A stretch of 64,000 nt of DNA from an uncultured Schlesneria sp. (lineage in GTDB: Bacteria > Planctomycetota > Planctomycetia > Planctomycetales > Planctomycetaceae), in NCBI GenBank assembly GCA_903904835.1, contig CAIVEI010000081.1, forward strand, positions 1 to 64,000, given 5' to 3'. Under the pieces are notes generated by a model. It was given only the letters and a program-made list of their open reading frames with translations. It made no database searches and had not been told where the DNA came from. Shown one piece after another: positions 1 to 7,615 of this stretch. A program made the position numbers and the translations under genes. Each line of letters begins with the position of its first letter. Position 1 is the stretch's first letter.

Positions 1-395
1 CTTGTAATATGCTGGCAGTGTCGGGAGCGTTTCTTGTTGGATTGACGAGCTTGCACGTGGTTGTTTTGACAAATCTTGGCGCATTGGCTGCCGGTGCACT
101 CTACAGTCGGCACGTCAATCGTTCGAGCCTGATGTTGTTGCCAAGTTCCCGGCCCGGGTTACGAATCGAATCCGACCCCTTTCAGGTCAATTCCCAGGCA
201 GGGAGTTTGGCGAACGAAAAAACTGTCGAAAATCACGCTGCAGAAAGCAATGTCATTCGAACTGAGCCAAACAGACTGTTTCGAAAGTCGTTAAATGAAA
301 GGGTGGTCGAGCCTGTTTCACCTGAAAGTCGACAAGATCAAACGACCGAAAACAGCGACAGTGACTCTGAGCGGTCCGTTTCGGCAACTTCTTGA
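1..395 (+). CDS. C-terminal end of a probable heavy-metal P-type ATPase (partial)
   Basis: The reading frame is open to the left edge, so the gene almost certainly begins before the window. An ATG at position 9 is probably internal. The visible part starts with a hydrophobic segment (about residues 3-33) containing TSLHVVVLTNLGALAAG. This resembles the last transmembrane helix of heavy-metal P1B-type ATPases, where a 'TNLGTL'-like motif is common. A polar tail of about 95 residues rich in Ser, Glu and Asp follows and is probably cytoplasmic. The next genes on the same strand encode small membrane proteins and an HMA-like/DUF454 fusion, which fits a metal-transport operon. No catalytic motif is visible because the rest of the protein lies outside, so the family assignment rests on the last helix and the neighbours. 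Confidence 0.5.
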   Translation, partial: CNMLAVSGAFLVGLTSLHVVVLTNLGALAAGALYSRHVNRSSLMLLPSSRPGLRIESDPFQVNSQAGSLANEKTVENHAAESNVIRTEPNRLFRKSLNERVVEPVSPESRQDQTTENSDSDSERSVSATS

Positions 396-440
396 AAGTC
401 CTTTTTATCACCATTCGCCTGTTGTGCAGGGAAAGATATC

Positions 441-944
441 GTGGCCGAATTGAATACTCTCGATCCACCACCAACACAATCTTCTCACGAAGACTTTAGC
501 GCAGAAAGTGTTGCTAATGTTCCTTGGGTTGATGGAGCGGTAACTCCTGGGGAAACGCCTGTGGCGGTTCACGAGAAATACATTGACGGTTCGAATTCGC
601 CAGTTGACCGAGATGAACCTTCTCTTGGCAGTGCGGTCGATTCTCCTGACAATCCTGAAGAGGAGTTTGCGAATAGCGGCGACCAGAATTCGAGCGAATT
701 GCTTGGAAAACTGCCCCCGGAAATCGGTATGTTATTGGTCATTTCGGGAGTCGCCGGAGTTTTACTGCCAGGTCTTGTCGGTACGCCGCTTTTGATCGCA
801 GGTGGTGTCTCAATCTGGCCAAAGACATTCGAACCGATCGAACGCTGGTTCAGTCGAAAGTTTCCATCCGTTCATAAAGAAGGCGTGATTCAAATTAAGG
901 AGTTCATTTCGGATCTCCACAAAAGGTTTCCCGACAACTCTTAA
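441..944 (+). CDS. PGPGW-like small membrane protein
   Basis: This is a 167-residue protein that probably starts at GTG 441, with GAAAG a few bases upstream. The first 95 residues are acidic and low in complexity, so likely disordered. Residues about 97-125 form a hydrophobic hairpin around LLVISGVAGVLLPGLVGTPLL, resembling the short membrane proteins of the PGPGW type (two helices joined by a Pro-Gly turn). The C-terminus is amphipathic and charged (EPIERWFSRKFP). It follows the putative metal ATPase by 45 bp and precedes other small membrane proteins, so co-transcription is likely. Its function is unknown; a role in the ATPase complex or its membrane environment is only inferred. Confidence 0.6.
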   Translation: MAELNTLDPPPTQSSHEDFSAESVANVPWVDGAVTPGETPVAVHEKYIDGSNSPVDRDEPSLGSAVDSPDNPEEEFANSGDQNSSELLGKLPPEIGMLLVISGVAGVLLPGLVGTPLLIAGGVSIWPKTFEPIERWFSRKFPSVHKEGVIQIKEFISDLHKRFPDNS

Positions 945-1048
945 TAAAATAATTCAGCGAATTGAGTTGCTGGCAGCTACTTCTTCACTGTTTAATAACG
1001 TAGTGAACTTGTCTTAACCCATCTAAGAGTTTCATGAGGAGATTGATT

Positions 1049-1162
1049 ATGACCCGTGCCATTCGTTCGTTGAGATTGTTTGCAGAGTCTGTATTCGTTG
1101 GTTTTGCGTTTGCGATTGGCTGGATTCTTGCAGTCGTTGCCGTTTCAGGAATGATTGCTTAG
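1049..1162 (+). CDS. 37-residue single-span membrane peptide
   Basis: A short frame from ATG 1049 to TAG 1162 encodes 37 residues. There is a good Shine-Dalgarno (GAGGAG, 1036-1041) eight bases upstream. The peptide has a basic N-terminus (MTRAIRSLRLF) followed by one transmembrane helix (VFVGFAFAIGWILAVVAVSGMIA) that runs to the end. It lies in a 330-base gap between two genes of the metal-ATPase cluster. The strong ribosome binding site and positive-inside topology argue that it is real. Small single-span proteins often regulate membrane transporters, but that role here is only an inference. Confidence 0.55.
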   Translation: MTRAIRSLRLFAESVFVGFAFAIGWILAVVAVSGMIA

Positions 1163-1232
1163 TTTTCAATGTTCAAAACTTCATTGGCGTTCGATGTCGG
1201 TAACGCCTGACCGCTTGTGCTTGTTTTTTTAC

Positions 1233-1253
1233 ACCCCATAACGTGGGGTTTTC
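1233..1253 (+). terminator. short hairpin with T-run inside the metal cluster
   Basis: ACCCCA and TGGGGT pair around a five-base loop and are followed by TTTTCC. The stem is only six pairs, so this may be a weak terminator or attenuator between the 37-residue peptide gene and the 104-residue protein gene. Confidence 0.35.
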
Positions 1254-1274
1254 CTTTGTTTGTGAGAACTTGAA

Positions 1275-1589
1275 ATGTCCGAAGCGATGGCTGCGACGAT
1301 GAACGAAACGATTGCCGAAACGTCGACAAACTTTCTTGCAACGACGAAAAATGCCTTTGAAACAGGAATCGCGGATGCTCGAGCCTCGGTCGAAGAGACA
1401 TGGCCGAAAATTACCGACGCTGTTGGTAAGGGAGTGTATAACTCTGCTTACGGAGTGGCGTTTGGAGTGACGTTTCCAATCCTGTTATTGGCGAAGAGTC
1501 TTCCGCAGAATAATTGTATCATCTGGGGTTTCGTTGATGGTGCGCGGGCCGCTAGTAAGTACTGCGACAAGACGTTAAGCAAGAAATAA
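1275..1589 (+). CDS. 104-residue protein of the metal cluster, function unknown
   Basis: I do not recognise this family. The first 60 residues are Ala/Thr/Glu-rich with a heptad-like helical pattern (MAATMNETIAETSTNF...). A hydrophobic patch follows (VYNSAYGVAFGVTFPILLLAKSL, about residues 53-75), which could be membrane-inserted or an amphipathic surface. The C-terminus is basic with a conserved-looking Cys (SKYCDKTLSKK). The gene sits 15 bp upstream of the HMA-like/DUF454 gene, so the two are probably co-translated. Its position suggests an accessory to metal handling, but no metal-binding motif is evident apart from two separate Cys residues. Confidence 0.6.
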   Translation: MSEAMAATMNETIAETSTNFLATTKNAFETGIADARASVEETWPKITDAVGKGVYNSAYGVAFGVTFPILLLAKSLPQNNCIIWGFVDGARAASKYCDKTLSKK

Positions 1590-1604
1590 TCGTCGAAACC
1601 TGTG

Positions 1605-2465
1605 ATGAACGGAACGGAACGGGACGAAATGGCAATTCGAATTCTGGGTAAGTCGCACGAATTGACTCTGATTTTTGATCGCTCGTCAGTTCGGCTGTCG
1701 ACTGAGCAGATGAAACGATTAAGCCAAACACTCGGTGAAGTCGATGGAGTCGAGTCAGTCCATCCACGTACTGCGTGGTTTTCAAGTCCGCGTATCTCGG
1801 TAGTGTTTGACACGGATACCCAGCCAAACGAAATTCTTCGGCGAATGGCGAGTGCACTTCGTTCGCCTGCCGGGCCTTCTTCGTCCTCGTCTCAATCACC
1901 GTCGTTCTCGACGGAAACTTCAGAATTCACGATGGCGAACGAGTCTCTCAATGACTCGGCAATGACGGTAAGACGGGACACTTCCGTGTCAGTCGAAACG
2001 CGAACGCTCGGTCGTCGACTGTCCGTTCGAAGACGACTGCGGGAATTAGGGTATGGAATTTTGACGCTTGCCTCATTTGGAATGGCTTGGGTCGGGCTGA
2101 TTGTCCCCGGAATCCCGACAGTTCCATTTGTCCTGTTGACCGCCCATTTCGCTCTACAAGCGTCACCGAAACTTCGCGCCCGAGTTATGAAAAGCCGAAT
2201 GTTCGGGCAAATGATACGCGATTGGCAGGAGCACGGAGCCATTCGCCGAAGCGTCCAGATCGAAGCCTATTTATTGACACTTCTGATCATCGTAGTCGGT
2301 TTAATTTTTTCACCACCGATCCCGATCATCTACGCGGGAATGGCGTTTGGAAGTTTCTTGGGCCTTTACGCAGTCTCTCAAATCCCGGTGATCGAATCGG
2401 CCGAGGATGGTGAGGTCGTCGTTAAAAATGTTGGGTTTCTTAGACATTTTCCGACGAATGCCTGA
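1605..2465 (+). CDS. HMA-like / DUF454 (YbaN-type) fusion membrane protein
   Basis: This protein of about 286 residues has two parts. Residues about 10-90 look like a ferredoxin-fold, HMA-like domain (beta strand LTLIFDRSSVRLS, then VDGVESVHPRTAWFSSPRISVVFD), but the CxxC metal site is absent. After a Ser-rich linker, residues about 150-265 match DUF454: VGLIVPGIPTVPFVLL, then SPKLRARVMKSRMFG and IRDWQEHGAI, then two closing helices. DUF454 proteins such as YbaN are inner-membrane proteins of unknown role. The gene is the last of the plus-strand cluster behind the ATPase fragment. Starts at GTG 1602, ATG 1605 or ATG 1629 are all possible. Fusion of a Cys-less HMA-like domain to DUF454 suggests a structural or regulatory partner of a metal pump, which is inference. 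Confidence 0.7.
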   Translation: MNGTERDEMAIRILGKSHELTLIFDRSSVRLSTEQMKRLSQTLGEVDGVESVHPRTAWFSSPRISVVFDTDTQPNEILRRMASALRSPAGPSSSSSQSPSFSTETSEFTMANESLNDSAMTVRRDTSVSVETRTLGRRLSVRRRLRELGYGILTLASFGMAWVGLIVPGIPTVPFVLLTAHFALQASPKLRARVMKSRMFGQMIRDWQEHGAIRRSVQIEAYLLTLLIIVVGLIFSPPIPIIYAGMAFGSFLGLYAVSQIPVIESAEDGEVVVKNVGFLRHFPTNA

Positions 2466-2530
2466 TGCGAGTCGTCTACACTCCGAGCGGCAGCAAAAAC
2501 TTTATCGCGTCATCTTGAGACCAGCACCCG

Positions 2531-3397
2531 ATGAAAACGATCGATTATATCTACCGTTTTGATCCCAAAAACACGTCCGTCAAGGTTCCTCCTTCGGATG
2601 CCGAAAAAGCAAAACACGAGCTTGAAGTCGGCAATCGAATGTTTGCTGACTGGATGAAGAGCTGCCAGCACGGTTCGTTGATGCCGGGCGATCCTCATTA
2701 CGTCATTGAATGTGCTGGCCTCAATTTTGGCCACAACCCAACCGGAAACGATGTCCCGCGACAAGATCCTTTTGCGATCGTGATTGGCTGCTCGGATGCT
2801 CGCGTACCGATCGAAATGGTTTTTGGGCAGGGATTCAACGAATTGTTTGTCGTCCGCGTGGCAGGAAACGTTCTCGCAGACGAATGCTGGGGAAGCATTG
2901 ACTATGCGTTAACGGAGCTTAGCGAAAGTGTCAAACTGGTTGTCGTCATGGGCCATAGTGGTTGTGGAGCGGTCACAGCGGCCGTCGATGCTTATCTCGA
3001 TCCGAAGAAATACTCGCTAAATGTAATGTCCTTGGGGGTTAAATCCATTCTCAGGCATATTTTCGTTTCAGTGCATCGGGCAGCCATGGGATTGCAGGAA
3101 GTCTGGGGGCCTGACGCTCCAAATTCTCCCTCGTACAGATCTGCGCTCATTGAGAGTGCGGTCTGTCTCAATGCTGCTGCGGCAGCACAAAGCGTTCGGG
3201 CTGCTAATGACCGTATCAGACATGCCGACGTTCGAGTGCTTTACGGCGTCTATGATCTGCGATCACATCATGTCTGTATGCCACCGATCTGCACTCACGT
3301 CGCAGATCGTGACACGCTGATCAATCTTGCCGATGCTCCAAATGATGCTGCCGAATTTGAGGCTCTGGCACGAGAAATGGCCGTACGTTTGAAGTAA
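2531..3397 (+). CDS. beta-class carbonic anhydrase
   Basis: This 288-residue enzyme should interconvert CO2 and bicarbonate in the cytoplasm. The zinc and catalytic residues of the beta class are all visible: C87-S-D89-A-R91 (the Asp-Arg dyad) and H142-S-G-C145. The protein is longer than typical beta enzymes (about 200-220 residues). Extra residues lie at the N-terminus (1-35) and in a loop after residue 155 ([10 protein letters not shown]...). The gene lies 65 bp after the DUF454 gene on the same strand, so it could be read through from that operon. A hairpin formed by ATGGCCGT and ACGGCCAT overlaps its stop codon and could end the transcript. Confidence 0.9.
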   Translation: MKTIDYIYRFDPKNTSVKVPPSDAEKAKHELEVGNRMFADWMKSCQHGSLMPGDPHYVIECAGLNFGHNPTGNDVPRQDPFAIVIGCSDARVPIEMVFGQGFNELFVVRVAGNVLADECWGSIDYALTELSESVKLVVVMGHSGCGAVTAAVDAYLDPKKYSLNVMSLGVKSILRHIFVSVHRAAMGLQEVWGPDAPNSPSYRSALIESAVCLNAAAAAQSVRAANDRIRHADVRVLYGVYDLRSHHVCMPPICTHVADRDTLINLADAPNDAAEFEALAREMAVRLK

Positions 3398-3469
3398 CGC
3401 ACGGCCATTAAATTGATCATTTTCTGTTCGAGGGATCATTCAAACTGTGAATGAAATTCGTAACTCGAT

Positions 3470-5323
3470 TTACTTCAATTTCGCCAAAGCCTGATCAGCC
3501 GCTTTTCGAACCGATTCATCGTCGTCCTTCAGGGCGACTGTCAGGCCTTCCTTTGCCAAGGTAGACCCGCTGCCGATTTCGCCCAGGGTTTTCGCCACTT
3601 CCGCTCGCGCCTTTGGGTTCTCGGCACCATGCAGTGCGGCGACGAGTAACGGGATCGCCGTCTCGATGATTTGAGGATTCGGAGCGATATGAACCAAGGC
3701 CCAGGCAGCTACCGACTTCTCATAAGGATTTCGTCCTTTAAGCATCTTTTGCAGGCTTGGAACAGCCGCAGCAGCGGGTGCTCCGATACGCCCCAATGCA
3801 AATCCTGCGATCGGACGGAGTGATGAATCACCTTCGTTTAGTATTTTAATGATGTCATTAACAGCAGCTTGACTGTCTGGACCAATTTCAGCCAATGCAA
3901 TGAGTGCTTCGCGACGAACGACAGGAACGTTGTCACTCAAATGTTTTTGAAGTCCTGGAACGGCGCCTTTCGCTCGTTCTCCGATTCGTCCGAGTGTTGC
4001 CGCAACTTCGCGACGAACTTCAGGTCGTTCACTGTCGAGCGCTTTGATCAACCTGGGAATTGCGATGGTTTCGTACTCGGTATTCGCAGGATCGAGTTGC
4101 AGTAACGCCCAGACACTGGCGAGTGCAAGTGTCGGATCTTCGCTTTCGAGCAGACTTTTCAAGCTGGGGGTCGCTTCCTTGGCACCAATCTTTCCCAGGG
4201 CGTACGCGGCTGCGGATCGGAAAGGGAACTGCTTATTCTCGACTGTTTTGATTAACTCGGGGACTGTCGATTTCGCGTCGGCACCAATCGAAGCAAGTGC
4301 GATAAGAGTCTCACGCTTTGTTTCAGCATCGTTCGATTGCAGCAGCCCCGATAATGCGGAAACCGAGTCCTTTGCATTTGGTCCAATGCCAGCAATCACT
4401 GGAAGGAGCAGCTTTTGTAGTTTTTCACTTTTCAAACCTTCGATCAGGCCCGGGACGGAAGCCGTTCCGAGCTGTTGAAGTGCCTGACCGGAACTGAACC
4501 GAACTTGTGCGTCTGGATCGGATAGACCAGCGATGAGTGTCGGCACAGCAGATTTCGCAGCAGGCCCGATGTCGCCAATGGCGCTGATGGCGTGCCAACG
4601 CAGTTTCAAATCATTCGATTTCGCCGCCGCGATTAAGCGATCAACAGCCGTTGCGGCTCCGTGGCCGATTCCGGCAATGGCGTCAATCGCATTCACGCTG
4701 GCTGTGGCGCTTGGACCACCAATAAGCTGCTGAAGTGATGGAACTGATGGCGAGCCAATTAAAACCAAGCCTTGAATGGCTTCCGCCGAAACATCTTGTC
4801 GATCACTTTTCAATCCCGCGACAAGGACAGGAACTAACAATCCGGCATTGTCAGCCTTGCCGGATTCGATTTCTGCAATCGCGTGCGCAGCGCTGACGCT
4901 GATTAAAGGTTCTTTATCGAACAGCAATTTTTTCAGTTGCGGAACCGAAGATTGGGCCGCTGCACCAAACTTTTTCAATGCACTAATCGCACTGAGGCGA
5001 ACCAATGGGAACGGGTCCGCAAGGACACTATTCAGTGCAGGTACAGATTCCTTAGGGTTCGAATCAATTCTCCCTAACGCTTCAATGATTTCATGGCGCA
5101 GGGCGGGGTCGTTGATTCCGAGCGTCTTGACCAGGAGCGGAACGAATTCGGCGGCTGCCGGGCCTATTTCACCAAGTTGTTGAGCTGACTCCGTCTTTTC
5201 CTCTAAGCTGCCCGTTTCAAGCTGCTTGCGGAGTGTTGCGAGTTCCGTGTCTTGAGCTGAAGCGGACGATACCGCTAAACACAATACCAACGTTGCCAAC
5301 GTTCCAGTCAGTCCCATTCTCAT
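3470..5323 (-). CDS. secreted HEAT-repeat protein
   Basis: This 617-residue protein begins with a clear Sec signal peptide (MRMGLTGTLATLVLCLAVSSASAQ) and should be exported. The rest is a run of about 15 HEAT or PBS-lyase-like repeats of roughly 38 residues, with recurring units such as 'ALGRIG..AKGAVPGL' and 'DPDAQVRFSSGQAL'. Such repeats build a curved helical solenoid used for protein binding; no catalytic domain is present. Secreted HEAT proteins are very common in planctomycetes but mostly uncharacterised. It is divergent from the Gly/Met-rich secreted protein at 5515, with about 190 bp between the starts. Confidence 0.88.
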   Translation of the reverse strand: MRMGLTGTLATLVLCLAVSSASAQDTELATLRKQLETGSLEEKTESAQQLGEIGPAAAEFVPLLVKTLGINDPALRHEIIEALGRIDSNPKESVPALNSVLADPFPLVRLSAISALKKFGAAAQSSVPQLKKLLFDKEPLISVSAAHAIAEIESGKADNAGLLVPVLVAGLKSDRQDVSAEAIQGLVLIGSPSVPSLQQLIGGPSATASVNAIDAIAGIGHGAATAVDRLIAAAKSNDLKLRWHAISAIGDIGPAAKSAVPTLIAGLSDPDAQVRFSSGQALQQLGTASVPGLIEGLKSEKLQKLLLPVIAGIGPNAKDSVSALSGLLQSNDAETKRETLIALASIGADAKSTVPELIKTVENKQFPFRSAAAYALGKIGAKEATPSLKSLLESEDPTLALASVWALLQLDPANTEYETIAIPRLIKALDSERPEVRREVAATLGRIGERAKGAVPGLQKHLSDNVPVVRREALIALAEIGPDSQAAVNDIIKILNEGDSSLRPIAGFALGRIGAPAAAAVPSLQKMLKGRNPYEKSVAAWALVHIAPNPQIIETAIPLLVAALHGAENPKARAEVAKTLGEIGSGSTLAKEGLTVALKDDDESVRKAADQALAKLK

Positions 5324-5514
5324 GCCCGATGCCCTTTGAACGCGAGTTTATGCTTGATGGAGAGATATCGAAGCGGTACAACATCTTGTTGTTCGCTCTG
5401 AATTCTAACAGGGTGGATAGTGCTGTCGCCACTCCACGAAATCGTTTTCGTGATGTGCTCGACAAAATAATTCATCTGTACCGAAAACGTTGTCATTCCG
5501 CGAAGGGGTTGGAC

Positions 5515-6216
5515 GTGAGAAAGTTGTTCTTACTTGCAAGTCTGATGTTTGTTGCTGCCGTTACTTTGGCACCTCCAGCAACCGCCTATGACAATTTTGG
5601 TATGTACGGCATGGGAATGGGAATGGGAATGGGCGGCGGATGGGGTGGTTATGGTTGGGGCGGTTCCCAGGGTGGCATTGGCGGCATCTACGATGGCCAG
5701 GCAAACGTCATCCGGTCGGAAGGGATGTACAATCAAATGAATTCCCAGGCGGCCATCAATTACCAGAAAGCGAATCAGGAAAACGAGAAGGCCCGGGCGC
5801 TTCATCTGGAAAACCAGCAGAAAATCCACGAAGAAAAGCTGAAACGGACGCGCGAAGCCAAGGTTCGGCAATCGGAAGAACGCGTCGAAAATATGGCGGC
5901 ACGAGAGCGTCAACAGGAATTCATTGATGCCCATAAACCTCAGCCCCTGGCTGGCAGTCAACTTGATCCTTCAACGGGTCAAATCAACTGGCCGTCGCCA
6001 TTGAGAACGTCGGAATTCGATGATTTGCGTAAGGCTGTGGAAGCGTTCTTCGAAACGCAGACGAAATACGGATCGACCTCAGATCTCACAATCCAGATCG
6101 TCAGAAAAGTCGGCGAAATGAAAGATCTGCTGCGAAAACAGATCCTGAGTATGCCAATGCCGGAATATTCCGAGTCGCGTAAGTTTCTTGACAGTCTGGC
6201 CGCGTCGGCACGCTGA
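5515..6216 (+). CDS. secreted Gly/Met-rich coiled-coil protein, unknown function
   Basis: I place the start at GTG 5515, not at the upstream ATG 5233, because 5515 has AAGGGG nine bases before it and gives a clean signal peptide (VRKLFLLASLMFVAAVTLAPPATA). The 233-residue product has a Gly/Met/Trp-rich segment after cleavage (MYGMGMGMGMGGG..). A long charged helix follows (about residues 60-140, KANQENEKARALHLENQQK...), likely a coiled coil, and then a C-terminal domain of about 90 residues. Secreted proteins with this layout recur in planctomycetes, but no function is known to me. Confidence 0.7.
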   Translation: MRKLFLLASLMFVAAVTLAPPATAYDNFGMYGMGMGMGMGGGWGGYGWGGSQGGIGGIYDGQANVIRSEGMYNQMNSQAAINYQKANQENEKARALHLENQQKIHEEKLKRTREAKVRQSEERVENMAARERQQEFIDAHKPQPLAGSQLDPSTGQINWPSPLRTSEFDDLRKAVEAFFETQTKYGSTSDLTIQIVRKVGEMKDLLRKQILSMPMPEYSESRKFLDSLAASAR

Positions 6217-6266
6217 TTTGGCTCGTGCGAACACGCTGATTTGGCTCGTGCGAATCAGAGCTGGGT

Positions 6267-7529
6267 TTAATTAGCCTTTTTTTCGCGCCAGACAGAGACA
6301 GCGTGCTGCATCTGTTCTGCCCAGACGCGATTCAGGTCATCCGGCGATGGAACATGGCCGTCGTTCATCTCGCCGAAATACCAGCAGCAGGCTTTTCCGA
6401 GTGAATACGTATACGCGAATGCCATTGCGGCATTGGCCGTTTGTCCGACGAACGGAATGAATTTGAGCGGAGCTTTGATGGCAAACCTGACCGCCAGTCT
6501 GCCGCCAACGGCACCTGCCATTTTAACCAAAAGGCCTGCGTTCATTTTTTGATCGTAGAGGTCCGCGAGCAGATAAATTAATCGCGTCTGCAGAGCCATG
6601 ACGAGTGGGATATCGACCCATGGCAACGGTGAGGCCGCCGATGTCGCAGCCAAGCTGCTGTAGGTCAAAATCGTGGGCATTGCTTGTTTTGCCGTTAAAT
6701 CTCGCAGGGAATTCCGCACGTCATCCAGATGGATTAAGGCCTGGCGATAGGCTGCCGGCAGCAGCTCGATCAGCGCTTCTTCCAATCGTGCCCCCCCGAA
6801 ATTGGGTTGTTCAAAGCCTTCCTCGGGGGGCGTTAGATCAATCGGAACGATTCGATCAACCAAACCAGAAAACCGCTCTTCCTGCTCCCGTAGACTTCGC
6901 TGAAGCCCGGGATGAACGGCTAATGACGAAGAACGCCTTCCCGATTCGTTTCGGTCTAAATCGACTTTCTCTTCCGTAGGGGTCGTAGGTTCTTCAGTTT
7001 TCGATTCGCGAATGACATCGAACGGATCGGGATTGGAATGCTGCTCGAACGGATAAGCTTCATGCAGACACGTCAGCACCAGCACGATTGGACGGGATGG
7101 ACGTGCTGCTCGAATCTTTCTTAGCGGTTCAATGATTTCTGCAAGTGCATGATCCATAACGCGAACGACGACGATCACCACATGGGTCGAACTATCGAAG
7201 GATTCTATGTCTTCCTTAGGGTCATACCCGGATTCTCCCAGCCCGCGCGTATCCAAAAACCGAACGAGCGGCTGTGAAGAAGACGGAAAATCGTAGCGAA
7301 ACGACGTCTTCGTCTGCGGTTGAAATCCGTTCCCGATTTCTGCCTGAGTCGAACCCGTGATAAAGCGGACAATGGTTGATTTTCCGCTACCGGTCTTCCC
7401 AAACAGCCAAAAGACGGGGACGGGTATCTTTTTTAACAGTTCTTCACGTTTCCGTTCGAACTGCTCGTCCGTGAGCGACCCAAACCCGAGCAGGGACTTG
7501 ATTCGTTCGAACATTTTCTGCAGCCTCAT
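6267..7529 (-). CDS. membrane-associated GTPase of the Era-like/YcjF-DUF697 type
   Basis: This 420-residue protein has a GTPase domain: G1 is GKTGSGKS (residues 44-51) and G3 is DTRGLGE (from about 93). The expected G4 (NKxD or TKxD) is replaced by VLTCLHE, so guanine specificity is uncertain. Residues about 180-215 are polar and variable. The C-terminal region (about 280-400) is hydrophobic, with SLAATSAASPLPWVDIPLVMALQ and APLKFIPFVGQTANAAMAFAY, matching the DUF697-like membrane domain found behind such GTPases. The role is unknown; related proteins are linked to envelope stress or membrane remodelling. It is transcribed alone, convergent with the preceding gene. Confidence 0.75.
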   Translation of the reverse strand: MRLQKMFERIKSLLGFGSLTDEQFERKREELLKKIPVPVFWLFGKTGSGKSTIVRFITGSTQAEIGNGFQPQTKTSFRYDFPSSSQPLVRFLDTRGLGESGYDPKEDIESFDSSTHVVIVVVRVMDHALAEIIEPLRKIRAARPSRPIVLVLTCLHEAYPFEQHSNPDPFDVIRESKTEEPTTPTEEKVDLDRNESGRRSSSLAVHPGLQRSLREQEERFSGLVDRIVPIDLTPPEEGFEQPNFGGARLEEALIELLPAAYRQALIHLDDVRNSLRDLTAKQAMPTILTYSSLAATSAASPLPWVDIPLVMALQTRLIYLLADLYDQKMNAGLLVKMAGAVGGRLAVRFAIKAPLKFIPFVGQTANAAMAFAYTYSLGKACCWYFGEMNDGHVPSPDDLNRVWAEQMQHAVSVWREKKAN

Positions 7530-7615
7530 AGTGGTGAGTTATTTTCCGCATTGATCGCGTCGTGTGTATTGAAGCACTAATCGACGCGACATGCGATCAA
7601 CTCGCCATCCTGCGG

